The notes beneath the pieces were generated by a model. That model was not told where the DNA came from. It ran no database searches and saw only the letters and a list, made by a program, of their open reading frames with translations. 48,609 nucleotides of DNA, taken from NCBI GenBank assembly GCA_031256775.1, contig JAIRPX010000013.1, positions 1 through 48,609 of the forward strand. Reading direction: 5' to 3'. This document shows positions 19,901-29,200 of the stretch, one piece after another. Source of the DNA: Dysgonamonadaceae bacterium (GTDB lineage Bacteria; Bacteroidota; Bacteroidia; Bacteroidales; Azobacteroidaceae). Numbering within the stretch: the first letter of the stretch is position 1; every line of letters starts with the position of its first letter. The translations under genes and the position numbers were made by a program.

Positions 19901-20917
19901 ATAGGCTTCATCGCCTGTAGCAACAGCTAAGTAGCATGCGGCAACTTCTGCCGGTCCGTTGATACACGAGTTGGTTCCATTGGCGCTTCCCGCATCTCTT
20001 TCTTTCCAGCGCAACATTCCCGACGGCAGCAATGCCCGGCTGTACATCCTGTCGAAATTGTTTTTTGCATTAGTCAGGAAATTTTGATCGCCAAACATGA
20101 GATAAGCGCGGACAGAAGCCAGAACCATCCATGCAATATCATCATTATAGTCATTATACGCCCAGTCGTCGCGATTTCTGGCAATGAAATTGACATACAG
20201 TTGCCTGAACATTTCTTCATATTCGGAGTTTCCTGTGGTCTCGAATGCGTCGAGAACAACTTCAAACATTTCTGCGTCGCCCCACCAGCCTCCTCCGCCC
20301 AGAACATATCCTGTTGCTGCCTTATGGTAGTAGTAGCCTGCCCATTTACGCATCATTTCATCGCGCACGGCAGGCGTAAAGTAATTAAGATCGGGATTTG
20401 CCTCCTCCAATTTCCACATTTGGCGAACAGCTTCCGCGCCCTCTTTTTTAACGTAAAGTTTCAACAGCGAATTATCAGTGTCAGCAAGCGATTCTAAACA
20501 GAGTTTCTGCGTTCCCGCCTGATTCATCTGGGCGATGTAAAAAAGTCCCGCCTGATTTTCTACGGGTATAATTTCCCATTTTCCGGCAGTCAGGTCATTC
20601 AAGTCATACTGGCATATATCTGCTCCATCGGCTGCTGCGCCTTTCCTGTACAGTATTTTTCCTGTATAGACATTCAACAGCTGGTAAGTATCACTGTCAT
20701 CATCCCTGACAAGCGTCCATTTCTGCACATTCACATTTGTCTCTGTCCGGATAACCACGTCGGCGTCCCTGTTCAGTGAAGAATTTTTGACTGTCAGGGA
20801 TTTATCACCCGAAACAGGCATGGAAATCCGGTAAGTTTTAATTGCGGTAATATTATCGGCAATACATACATATCCGGACAGAACAAATGTAAATATGAAT
20901 AAAATCTTTTTCATCAT
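16931..20917 (-). CDS. Secreted GH76 endo-alpha-1,6-mannanase with ricin-like, CBM6-like and four discoidin-like modules, T9SS tail
   Basis: A 1328-aa enzyme. Order: signal peptide (about 1-20); ricin/beta-trefoil-like lectin (about 25-170, WTLVRD...YQLLNVYTGK); GH76 (alpha/alpha)6 domain (about 175-530) with the family's adjacent catalytic aspartates D259-D260 in YNDDIAW; CBM6-like module (about 535-661, IEAEHFDY); four related discoidin-like modules (665-803, 808-945, 953-1093, 1098-1236), mostly ending EWQL; T9SS tail (about 1256-1328). GH76 enzymes cut alpha-1,6-linked mannan backbones such as yeast and fungal mannan, and this is the best clue to the operon's substrate. Two ATG codons are adjacent (20917 and 20914); either could be the start. 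It begins 9 bp after susD. Repeated binding modules suggest multivalent attachment to an insoluble surface. Confidence 0.93.
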   Translation of the reverse strand: MMKKILFIFTFVLSGYVCIADNITAIKTYRISMPVSGDKSLTVKNSSLNRDADVVIRTETNVNVQKWTLVRDDDSDTYQLLNVYTGKILYRKGAAADGADICQYDLNDLTAGKWEIIPVENQAGLFYIAQMNQAGTQKLCLESLADTDNSLLKLYVKKEGAEAVRQMWKLEEANPDLNYFTPAVRDEMMRKWAGYYYHKAATGYVLGGGGWWGDAEMFEVVLDAFETTGNSEYEEMFRQLYVNFIARNRDDWAYNDYNDDIAWMVLASVRAYLMFGDQNFLTNAKNNFDRMYSRALLPSGMLRWKERDAGSANGTNSCINGPAEVAACYLAVATGDEAYYVKAKNLYALQRKYLYVPSTGQVYDSFLWNGNTPSNYNYWASTYNQGTFLGAAIMLYNHFGDKQYKDDAQMIMKYTIQNLCEENGIIKVCQVATGDLAGFKGILMRYVRRFIVDLCHPEYAEWMQKNAFHAYNNRNSRGISSSAWLTKAPENFIFEDCTENCDFSNDPFGPSTAVSAAFNAPINKKLIIMDAFSKIEAEHFDYLKGVHVKAGSNDDSAVLENIKHGFYTGYNNVDFGDNMAKSIEVRVSRARSIRAKIEIHLDSPEGTLAATISVPSEGDEWQTISCDLEQFIEGKRNIYLVYKAVSSASDIMNVDYFRFKTDSYTYPDITDNGGIISSSHAGEGLPELIDNRLSTKYHAQCDSRDVVILTYRSPVPVTLRGYALGVADDAPEKDPKAWKLQASVNGADWVDMDIRSNQEFDSRCSKKQFDVSAGDAYEWFRLCMTERNGSSDGVQLSEWQLYGGALFENDITADGGMLTAQYTGNEPDETFTKLTDKETSSAYRIDQTDISIEYKANAIYRIESYSITSAENFPESDPKEWELYGSADGKEWTQIDARVNQQFPYRNVTQFYHCSLNEGFRYFRLHITATNGSLTTQIAEWQLLGKYYYDRFHNDITANGGKLTSSQDMEANSGKLKALNDNNGNTVYTLNASELPVWIQYESTTPVQLRAYSLTVADDENKNPRNWTLQGSNDGTQWETVNSRSNIVFNLKGERKDYPVSSSSRYSYFRLNITRLSGDDAKEVKITEWELHGSGLSSQAITNNGGTVEAEYAGNNSSEGINRLIDNSIDKKYCTNFTSSAWIVYQSPAPVKPSAYSITSANDNPVRDPVSWTLEASNDRNNWTLIDAQENQAFPYRFETQYYSCNKEREEFSHFRLNITANNGADMIQMAEWQLLAIEGIGIPDNIGVPAVAISKAAVYPALVNDFFYVDMPEKGEIQIFNISGQLINVVSLEKGISTIQVNNYSKGMYVVRIKFENKFENIKIIKQ

Positions 20918-20926
20918 ATTATTATC

Positions 20927-22945
20927 TTAATTTACCGATCCCCATCCCGTGTTCTGCACGATGGAAGGGTCGATATTGATTTCTGTTTGCGGGACAGGGA
21001 ACAGCAGCATCCTCTGAGAGAAAATTCTTTTTTCCCAAACCACTTTCCTGTAAAAAAGCATCGGATTAATATCCGGCGATTCCATATCCACTTCCACATC
21101 GAAGCCGAGCATATCGCCACCTTCGCCTCCCAGATGCCAACTTGGATAAACCCAGCCGTCGCCCTGTTCCATTCCGGCAACTCCCCAGCGGCGAACATCG
21201 AAATAATGCTGATTTTCGTAAGCAAGTTCCAGAAGTCTTTCCCTGCGCAGGACATTAGTAACCGATTCATAGGTGAGAGGGATTTCGATGCGTTCCTGTC
21301 CCCTGCGATCCAGCGGAGTTGCATCTGCGCCAAGACCTTTATATTCAGCTACTCCGGCACGCGCCCTGATAATGTTAATATACTTTATGGCTTCGGCAAT
21401 ATCGCCACATTCATTTGATGCTTCGGCATAGTTCAAATATATTTCCGACAAGCGGATATAAATATAATAAGGAACGTCGCCTGTTCTCATTTTTTTACGC
21501 GCCAGCATACCCGATTTGGGATAATCATGACCATTTTTTGCGCGACCGGAATTGCCATTAAGGGCAAAGTCGGTATAATAGGCTTTCGATGTGTCGAATA
21601 TCCACTGAAGATTCTGGAAAGTGAAAGCGGCGTAGAAACGTGCTTCCCTGTTATAGAACTGCTTCATAATACGTCTGCCTGTTCCAGGCGTAAAATATAC
21701 ATAACCCGATAACCGGTCTTTGCACTGTTCGGAACTGGTCATTGAGCGCGTTGTAAACTTGTCCTCTTCCTCGTTGGTATAATTAAAATAATCAGGATCG
21801 TCTTCTATTCGGAGACCCTTGTCCGTGAAATACAGATCGACCATTTGAAGCGGCGCGCACAAAGCTCCTCCACCAGTTTGGGCATCCTGAATACCGGCAT
21901 GTCGCGGGGTCATCGTATAATAGATATTCCAGTCGCCGCGCGTACGGAAAAAGATCATTTCCTCATTGGTTCTTCGTCCGAGAGCTGATTCATAAACTGA
22001 AAGATAGGGACAGCAGGATGCCAGAGGATCAACGCCATAAGAATTTAAAAACCTCATTACCAGCTGGAAATTCGGATTGTTGTCGATGAAATCTTTGGCT
22101 GCTTTCCGCGCTTTTTCCCATTTTTGCTGATCCCTGCTTTGCGGGAACAAAGATTTTCCATTTTCATCTTTCATGTCTTTGTAGTAGGGATGACCGTTAA
22201 ACAGATAGCTGGCTGCATACAGCAATACCTGAGAACGGACAGCCTCTACCGTTTCCCGCGTGATATTACCTGCAAATTCTTCATCAAACTCAAGATACCC
22301 GTCTCCTGTTTTATCTGAAAACTGGGATACTAAATCTCCAGATTCCAGTAAATTGTCAAATTCCTGTACCATATACTCTACACATTCGTCCACCGAACTG
22401 CGCAATAATTTTACGCTTCCGCCGGGTAGCTGCGAATCATATACTTCATCTCCAACAATGATAAAAGGTCCATAAATTTTGAACAGATTAAAATAGAAAA
22501 TGGAACGCAAAGCTTTTGCTTCCGCCTTACTCCGGCTTCTGTCGGTTAAATTCATATCGGTACACCTGTCTATATTGGCAATATAGATATTGGCTTTCTG
22601 AATGCCCCTGTAATATGCTTTCCACATATTTGTTACGTAACCTGTGGAAGAATAGAACGTTCCTCCTGTAAGGAGATTGGAATTACAGTGATCCCAAGGC
22701 AGTTTGCCTTCAATAGAAGCAGGCGTCCATATACCTCGCGTTTCGTTGTCGCCACCAGTGTAGTTCTGGCTTGTTTCATCAGGCAAATAAGAATACACAT
22801 TCGACAGCCATTTGGCAGCCAGTCCCCTGTTGGAAAAAACCATATCCAAATCCATGCTGTCGGCAGGAATTGATTCAAAATAATCGCTGCAGGAAACAAA
22901 CACAGCCAGTCCTGCCAATAATATATTTTTTACTATTTTTTTCAT
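20927..22945 (-). CDS. SusD/RagB-family surface glycan-binding lipoprotein
   Basis: A 672-aa lipoprotein with a lipobox ending VSC, acylated at C19 and followed by SDYFESIP. The SusD/RagB fold is recognised from the N-terminal MWKAYYRGIQKANIYI region, the TPR-like KAEAKALRSIFYFNLFKIYGPFI helix pair and the C-terminal ERLLELAYENQHYFDVRRWG block. It would cap the partner SusC barrel and hand oligosaccharides to it. It lies 32 bp downstream of the susC stop, the standard arrangement. It is somewhat longer than the usual 500-600 aa. Confidence 0.95.
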   Translation of the reverse strand: MKKIVKNILLAGLAVFVSCSDYFESIPADSMDLDMVFSNRGLAAKWLSNVYSYLPDETSQNYTGGDNETRGIWTPASIEGKLPWDHCNSNLLTGGTFYSSTGYVTNMWKAYYRGIQKANIYIANIDRCTDMNLTDRSRSKAEAKALRSIFYFNLFKIYGPFIIVGDEVYDSQLPGGSVKLLRSSVDECVEYMVQEFDNLLESGDLVSQFSDKTGDGYLEFDEEFAGNITRETVEAVRSQVLLYAASYLFNGHPYYKDMKDENGKSLFPQSRDQQKWEKARKAAKDFIDNNPNFQLVMRFLNSYGVDPLASCCPYLSVYESALGRRTNEEMIFFRTRGDWNIYYTMTPRHAGIQDAQTGGGALCAPLQMVDLYFTDKGLRIEDDPDYFNYTNEEEDKFTTRSMTSSEQCKDRLSGYVYFTPGTGRRIMKQFYNREARFYAAFTFQNLQWIFDTSKAYYTDFALNGNSGRAKNGHDYPKSGMLARKKMRTGDVPYYIYIRLSEIYLNYAEASNECGDIAEAIKYINIIRARAGVAEYKGLGADATPLDRRGQERIEIPLTYESVTNVLRRERLLELAYENQHYFDVRRWGVAGMEQGDGWVYPSWHLGGEGGDMLGFDVEVDMESPDINPMLFYRKVVWEKRIFSQRMLLFPVPQTEINIDPSIVQNTGWGSVN

Positions 22946-22977
22946 ACGTAAATAAACTAATATAATTCATATTTTTA

Positions 22978-25900
22978 TCAGAAACTAAAATTAACGCCAA
23001 ACGTATAAGCCGTTACGTTTGGATATCTTATTCCACTGTTGGTATTCAATTCCGGATCCCAGAGGTTGAATTTGCTCCATGTATACACATTCGATCCCAT
23101 AACGTAGAAACGTCCACCCGTAATAAAACTCTTTTTGCACCATGACTGAGGAAAATAATACGACAGCGTGAACTGTTTAAGGCGTAGGAAACTCATGTCT
23201 TTTTGCCACCATGTGCTTGGTACAAAATTATTTACATTGGATTTATCAGCGCTCGACCAAGCCAAACGGGGATAAAACACGTCGTCGTTTGTTGGATTTT
23301 CCGGATCCCAGCGGTTTTCAATATTGGAATACAGCGAACCGCCTCCCGATGAATTGGTAAAGGGTCTGATACCGGAGCCGTCAAGCAAACGGTCGGCTCC
23401 TGCCGTACCCTGAAATAAAATGCCAAGTCCCAAGTTTTTATAGCGGAAATCACCTCCAAATCCATAATAATATTTGGGAACGTCGCCGCGCCCGATGGCT
23501 TTCATGTCATATTCGTCAATCTTCCCGTCATTGTTTAAATCACTGTATTTAATATCGCCGGGTCTGACCAATTCGCCCGGATAGGTTTCCCCAAACTGAC
23601 AAATATTCCTTTCGGTTATTTCATCCCAATCGGCATACAGTCCTTCGGCAACATATCCCATCCTGACTAAAACGTTTTGTCCCACAGTGTTTTGCCATGA
23701 ATAGGTTTTAACAGGTTTGCCATCTTCAACCACTTCATCTTCATTCATGGTGAAGTTGCCGCGAAAAGCCACATTCCAATTTTTACCGAGCCTGCAATTG
23801 TAATCAAAAGAAGCCTCAAACCCCTTATTTTCAACAATGCCGAAATTACCTGTCGGAACAGCTGCAAAACCTTCATACAGAGGTAAGTTTTCTCTGTGTA
23901 TATAAATATGGTCGCGATGTTCCTTAAAAATGTCGAACACGAAAGCCAGATCATTGTTAAGAAAATTAACTTCAATTCCAAGATCCTGCTTTTGTATGGT
24001 TGACCACTGCGCCTTGTAGCCATATTTAGTGATTGAAAGTCCGCCGCCGGGGCCGCCGCTATTAATGTGGAAATCATATTCCCCGCCTCCTGAAATCTCC
24101 GTATAATAGCCAAAACGGTCGTCTCCCATGCTGTCGTTACCTACTATACCATTGGAATAGCGGATTTTCAAATATGGAACTATACGGTTGATGGATTCCC
24201 AGAATAATTCATTGGAAGGCACCCAGCCAAAAGCTATTGCAGGGAAAAAACCGAAACGGTTATCCTTGTCATAGTTTTCCGATCCTGTATAACCGGCGTT
24301 AGCTTCAAAGAAATAGCGATCGTTATATGAATAAGCGCCGCGAGCGCAAATGCTCAACTGCTTGAAAGGAAGCGACTTTATCTGATTGCCGTTAGGATCG
24401 CGATAATCCCTTCCGTTCAGCAGGACAAGTCCAGATACATTGTGAATTTTGCCGAATACCCTGTTGTAGTTCAATGCTCCTTCGTAATAGAACGTGCGGT
24501 AGGAATCCCTGTTGCCTTCAAACTTTATTGAAGGATCGCCGGAAATAAATGCTTCGCGCAATTTCATGCTTCCGTCTTCATCATAAGCGTCGTCATTCCA
24601 GACGTCGTCGGTTTTAGTGCCGTTGGCAATCCATGTACTCATTTCCTGTCTGTAATGTAATGTCTGGTTGTCGCGTATGTCAAAAGCAATCAAAGCATGA
24701 GCCTGTAATCCCTTGCTCCAGTTCCAGAAATCCAGTTTCTGGGTAAGTTTAAGATTTGTGTTAACCTGCGTCCTGTATTCATTTTTATATCCCCTTTTAG
24801 TCAGTTCACCGTAGGGGTTATCAAATTCCCTCTGGAACTGACTGAATCCGGGATTTCGTCCATCAGGAAATTCTTTTGGATATATTACAGGGTTAACCAT
24901 CATGGCTTTAGCAAAAATATCGCTTTCCAAATCTCTTTCAGGATAATTTCCGCTGGAGAACCAACCGCTCACGCCAACATCCACTTCTGTTTTAGGCGTA
25001 GCTTTCAGGTTTATATTGGTAAGGAAATTGTACCGGTTATATGTTATCTCCGTGTTATATGGCTGATTGGGATCTGTTTTTGTCAATCCTTTCTCGTCAT
25101 AATAAGACAGCGACACATAATATGACGCATTTGGAGCGCCCCCGCGTATATTGACATTTCCCCTCCTGTTCCATCCATATTTGTTATATAGTTCATCCAT
25201 CCAGTTCACGTCGGGATAAAGATATTTGTTAACCGTTTTGCCGCCCGTATTAGGGATAACTCCATTTGCCATTTTGGTGTTCGTAATATACTGTTCCGAA
25301 TAATACGGTCTCCCGTAGGTATTTCGATACGCTTCGTTAACCGCGTCCATATACTGATATGCGTTAACTAATTCGGGGATTTGCGTTAGTTGCGTAACGC
25401 CCTGATATGCGTCGAATGTAAATCTTGGAGTACTCACCACGCCTGGTTTTGTAGTGATAATGATAACGCCATTACCACCCCTCACGCCATAAACAGCTGT
25501 AGATGAAGCATCTTTCAATACCGATACAGATTCGATATCCTCCGGATCCAGCTGGTTGAAATCGCGTTCAATTCCATCAACCAGAATAAGAGGTCCCTGA
25601 TTGACGTTTGTTAAAGTCGAGATGCCGCGAATCCATATATCCGCATCGTCGTGTCCCGGCAATCCCGTGCGCTGAACGGCAACAAGTCCCGACACGCGAC
25701 CGGCAAGCACAGTTCCAAGATTAGCCACAGGAGCTTTCACCTGTTCCATTTTAAGATTGGACTGGGCGCCAAGCACGGAAACCTTGCGCTGTCGTCCATA
25801 ACCCACAACCTGAACTTCGTCAAGCATACTCACGCTTTCTTTCAGGACGAAGTCAACAACCGATCTGCTCACTTTCATTTCCTGTGGCTCGTAGCCAATA

Positions 25901-26133
25901 TATGTTGCCACAAGCACGGGATTTTTTGTTGTAACCGTTATGTTGTAAATTCCATTTACGTCTGTTACCGTACCGTTGGAAGTTCCTTTTTCAAGGATGG
26001 ATACGCCAATCATAAATTCTCCGTCAACATCGGTCACGCGACCTGTCACCTGAATGTTTTGTGCAAAAACCGAACCTGTAAATACTGCGAAGAACAGCAG
26101 TATCACGATTCTTGTGGTATTTGATTTTCCCAT
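22978..26133 (-). CDS. SusC/RagA-family TonB-dependent glycan transporter
   Basis: A 1051-aa outer-membrane protein. A signal peptide (cut after A24) is followed by a carboxypeptidase-D-like regulatory domain (about 28-110, VTGRVTDVDGEFMIGVSI), the LDEVQVVGYG region, the plug (about 115-235, with the SusC hallmark DPEDIESVSVLKDASSTAVYG) and a large beta-barrel ending in FGVNFSF, with the terminal phenylalanine used for barrel assembly. No STN anti-sigma signalling extension is present, so it does not look like an ECF-sigma transducer. It imports oligosaccharides released by the operon's enzymes with energy from TonB. Confidence 0.95.
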   Translation of the reverse strand: MGKSNTTRIVILLFFAVFTGSVFAQNIQVTGRVTDVDGEFMIGVSILEKGTSNGTVTDVNGIYNITVTTKNPVLVATYIGYEPQEMKVSRSVVDFVLKESVSMLDEVQVVGYGRQRKVSVLGAQSNLKMEQVKAPVANLGTVLAGRVSGLVAVQRTGLPGHDDADIWIRGISTLTNVNQGPLILVDGIERDFNQLDPEDIESVSVLKDASSTAVYGVRGGNGVIIITTKPGVVSTPRFTFDAYQGVTQLTQIPELVNAYQYMDAVNEAYRNTYGRPYYSEQYITNTKMANGVIPNTGGKTVNKYLYPDVNWMDELYNKYGWNRRGNVNIRGGAPNASYYVSLSYYDEKGLTKTDPNQPYNTEITYNRYNFLTNINLKATPKTEVDVGVSGWFSSGNYPERDLESDIFAKAMMVNPVIYPKEFPDGRNPGFSQFQREFDNPYGELTKRGYKNEYRTQVNTNLKLTQKLDFWNWSKGLQAHALIAFDIRDNQTLHYRQEMSTWIANGTKTDDVWNDDAYDEDGSMKLREAFISGDPSIKFEGNRDSYRTFYYEGALNYNRVFGKIHNVSGLVLLNGRDYRDPNGNQIKSLPFKQLSICARGAYSYNDRYFFEANAGYTGSENYDKDNRFGFFPAIAFGWVPSNELFWESINRIVPYLKIRYSNGIVGNDSMGDDRFGYYTEISGGGEYDFHINSGGPGGGLSITKYGYKAQWSTIQKQDLGIEVNFLNNDLAFVFDIFKEHRDHIYIHRENLPLYEGFAAVPTGNFGIVENKGFEASFDYNCRLGKNWNVAFRGNFTMNEDEVVEDGKPVKTYSWQNTVGQNVLVRMGYVAEGLYADWDEITERNICQFGETYPGELVRPGDIKYSDLNNDGKIDEYDMKAIGRGDVPKYYYGFGGDFRYKNLGLGILFQGTAGADRLLDGSGIRPFTNSSGGGSLYSNIENRWDPENPTNDDVFYPRLAWSSADKSNVNNFVPSTWWQKDMSFLRLKQFTLSYYFPQSWCKKSFITGGRFYVMGSNVYTWSKFNLWDPELNTNSGIRYPNVTAYTFGVNFSF

Positions 26134-26180
26134 TTCTTTAATTTCTAAAATTTTATTAAAAACTCAAATGTTAAGTTGTA

Positions 26181-26227
26181 AAACATGCTGTTGTGGCAGC
26201 TTTCACTGCCGCAACGAGCCTGTTTTA
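26181..26227 (-). promoter_or_regulatory. Intra-operon hairpin between GLUG gene and susC
   Basis: GTTGTGGCAG (26190-26199) pairs with CTGCCGCAAC (26206-26215) through one G-U, with a 6-nt loop. An outer AAACA/TGTTT pairing adds length. On the minus strand it is followed by TTTTAC, only a weak U run. It could be a partial terminator, or a processing or stability element that sets susC levels apart from the upstream gene. Confidence 0.5.
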
Positions 26228-26260
26228 TAAGAAATATATCTTACTGTTTTATCTTAAAAA

Positions 26261-29200
26261 TCATTTATTGATTACTTTTACGGAAACAGTTTTGTCGTTT
26301 TCAGTAATGCGTACAATGTAGAAGCCTTTACTGTTCAGAGGCAATGAGGCATTGTTGCTTACTGCAGACTGATACTGCAACTGACCGTTTACATTATAGA
26401 CAGCCACGACAGCCGACTGTTGTATCCCCGAAATATGAACTTTATCATTTTCGGTATATACGGTATAATTGCTTTTACCTGTTGCCACAAAAGGAATATT
26501 TGTAGCCTGCTTGAAAGGCGTCGTCTTCAATTGGGGATAAGACTGACCTTCGGTTATTGTCCATATATTGTCGAAATCCCAGCCGACGGCAGTATACGTA
26601 GCCTTCTGTTTCAACTGGCTGGGCGATTTCCCGTTTGCGTAATCTATTGTTCCAGGTACTGTCGATTCGATAAACCATACTTCTTCGCCTTTAAAATTTG
26701 AATCGTAGTTGTAGATATTGTTATAGAAAGTGGATATTGTGCCGGTGTTGCCGTCCACTCCGTTACCTCCTATAAAAGCTCCTGTTTTTTCTACGCACGA
26801 CAAATCCCCGATTGATGCGCACCCGGATATGCTGATATTTCCGGAGCGGTCGATCAAGCCGATAATTCCGCCAACCCATCCGCGACTTACGGCAGATATG
26901 CTGCCTGTAAAATAGCTGTTTCTGACAGTAATATTATCACCGGCAGTAACGCCGAAGAATCCTCCTGCCTGCTGACCTGCTTCTATAATTACGTCCACAT
27001 AAGTATTGCTTACCGTTACATTGTCGCAGTCGCCGCCAATAAGTCCGCCCACATGGTCGCGTCCGGTTACTTTGCCAGTTACGTAGCATTGGTCGATAGT
27101 TGTGTTTTTGCAAGAACCGACTAATCCGCCAAGATCGGCGCAGTCGCCTCCTCCTGTTGAATATGAGCCTGCAAAAGAGAAATCCGACAGTCCAAATTTC
27201 TGAATTTTAGCGCCTTGCGTAGCATTGAAGAATCCTTTTTTATTTTCATCGCTGACAGTTACCTTAGCGCTTATAATGGAATATCCGTTACCGTCAAGTT
27301 CTCCGGTAAAAGGCGAATTTGCTGAACCGATACCTGAAAATTTAACACCCGCCATATTAATGTCGTTCATAAGGCGGTATTTTGCAAACAGCCTGTTATT
27401 AATAGCAAGTATATCGGCAACGGTTTTAAGTTCAAAAACCTGGCTTGTAAGAATAATTTCTACTTCAAGCTTGGGAATTTGCATTGCAAATATATTGTTC
27501 AAACTGTTATCCATCAGAGAAATCGTAAATTTAGTCCATCCGCCTGCCGAAAGAGGTCTTTCGGTTACGAAATATTTATTGCCTTCCTTTTCCACAAAAT
27601 TAGCGCCTTCGGTAATCTCAAATTTTAGTTCCTGTCCGTATGTAGGAATTATTTTGCTCAAATTGATTTCCAGTTCTCCATTTGGGTCGGGATAGATTAA
27701 ATGCGGATTTTCAGGCACGCCATATAATGTTGAGAAAAGTGGTTCATTTTGCCATTTCAATACGGGATACATTTTACCGTCCGTGCCTGCAATATATTTC
27801 CACGTATTTGTGAAATCCCAGCCCAGCGTGGAAGTATAAAAACTCTGCATACGAGCCTGGCTTTCAGCGCTAAGCGTTTTTCCGTCCCTGTCGTTTGCAT
27901 CCTGACTTGTTTTTATAGCTGACAAATCATACGAGCTTCCCAGATATGAATTTTGAGCCGACCAGTTGTTGATGAATTTGGTTGCATAGTTGCCGCTTTC
28001 AGGACCTCTGCTTCCCCAGTCGCCTATACGATATGTTTCGTAAGGACAGTAAATTCCGGCAGCGAGGCTGATGTTGTTTTTAACTTCTCCGGGATCTGAA
28101 TTGTCAACTAAGGAAACGATACCGGCAGCCCTGCCCAGCATAGCCTGTACCACGCCTGAAAAATAGCAGTTCTCCAGCGTGCCTCCGCAGATAATACCGG
28201 CAATACCTCCAGCCTGAAATTCCCTCGAATAGATTTGCGCGGCGGCATGACAGTTCCTGACCTCAGTAAATACTTTTTCCTTTACGTCTTCGATTCCAAG
28301 ATCGGGATCGCCAGGCGTTATCACTTTTTCATAATCGCGCATTGCACCAACTATCGATCCGATATGGTCGCGCCCCGCAACATAAGAATCGGCTACATAA
28401 CATTCGCTGATTATACAGCCTCTGGCAGTTCCAACGATAGCGCCAACGTCGGCATTGCCTGTAAATTCGGCTTTTTCAATACCAAGTTTTGTGATAACAG
28501 CTCCTTCTGCCACAGCAAACAGACCAACGTCGTTTTGACCTTTATTCTCATATTTAAGTCCGTAAATGATATGACCGTTTCCATTAAATTTTCCCTTGAA
28601 AACGCCGAGAGGTTGCCATTCTTCTTGCAGAGTAATATTGTTCATCAAAGTAAAATCGCCCGATAAATCATATTTGATATTTTTCAGGTCTTCTCCGGTG
28701 ACGATTTGATAGGAAATACCCTCTACTTTCAATACCATTGTAAACGTTGCGCCCGTGTAACTTGCATCTCCCTGAGTGGAAAAAGTGAGCGTTGTTGTTC
28801 CGTTTTTAATAAAAGAAACCAAACCCTGATTGTCGATGCTTGCAACGGAAGGATCGGAACTGGAATAGCTTACTGTTCTGTTTAATGCCGAAATAGCTTT
28901 CGCGTTGAAAGTTGTTCCGGGCAATGCTCTTTCGGGAAATATCGGAACATATATTCCATCGCCGTCGAGAGGCAATGAATGATATGAAAATACGGGATAA
29001 TTTCCGTTTTCTATTTTCCATACGGGATTGTTCCAGCCAAGCGTTTCCGTGTAAAAAGAAGCTGATTTCATGGTTGCGGCGGCAGTATGTTGACCGTCAA
29101 AACCGTAAGAATTGCTTTCTCCGCCCGTGAATAACACATTGTTGTGATAAACTTCGGTGTTTTCCCAAGAATGATTATTGTATAAATCGCAGAAAGCATT

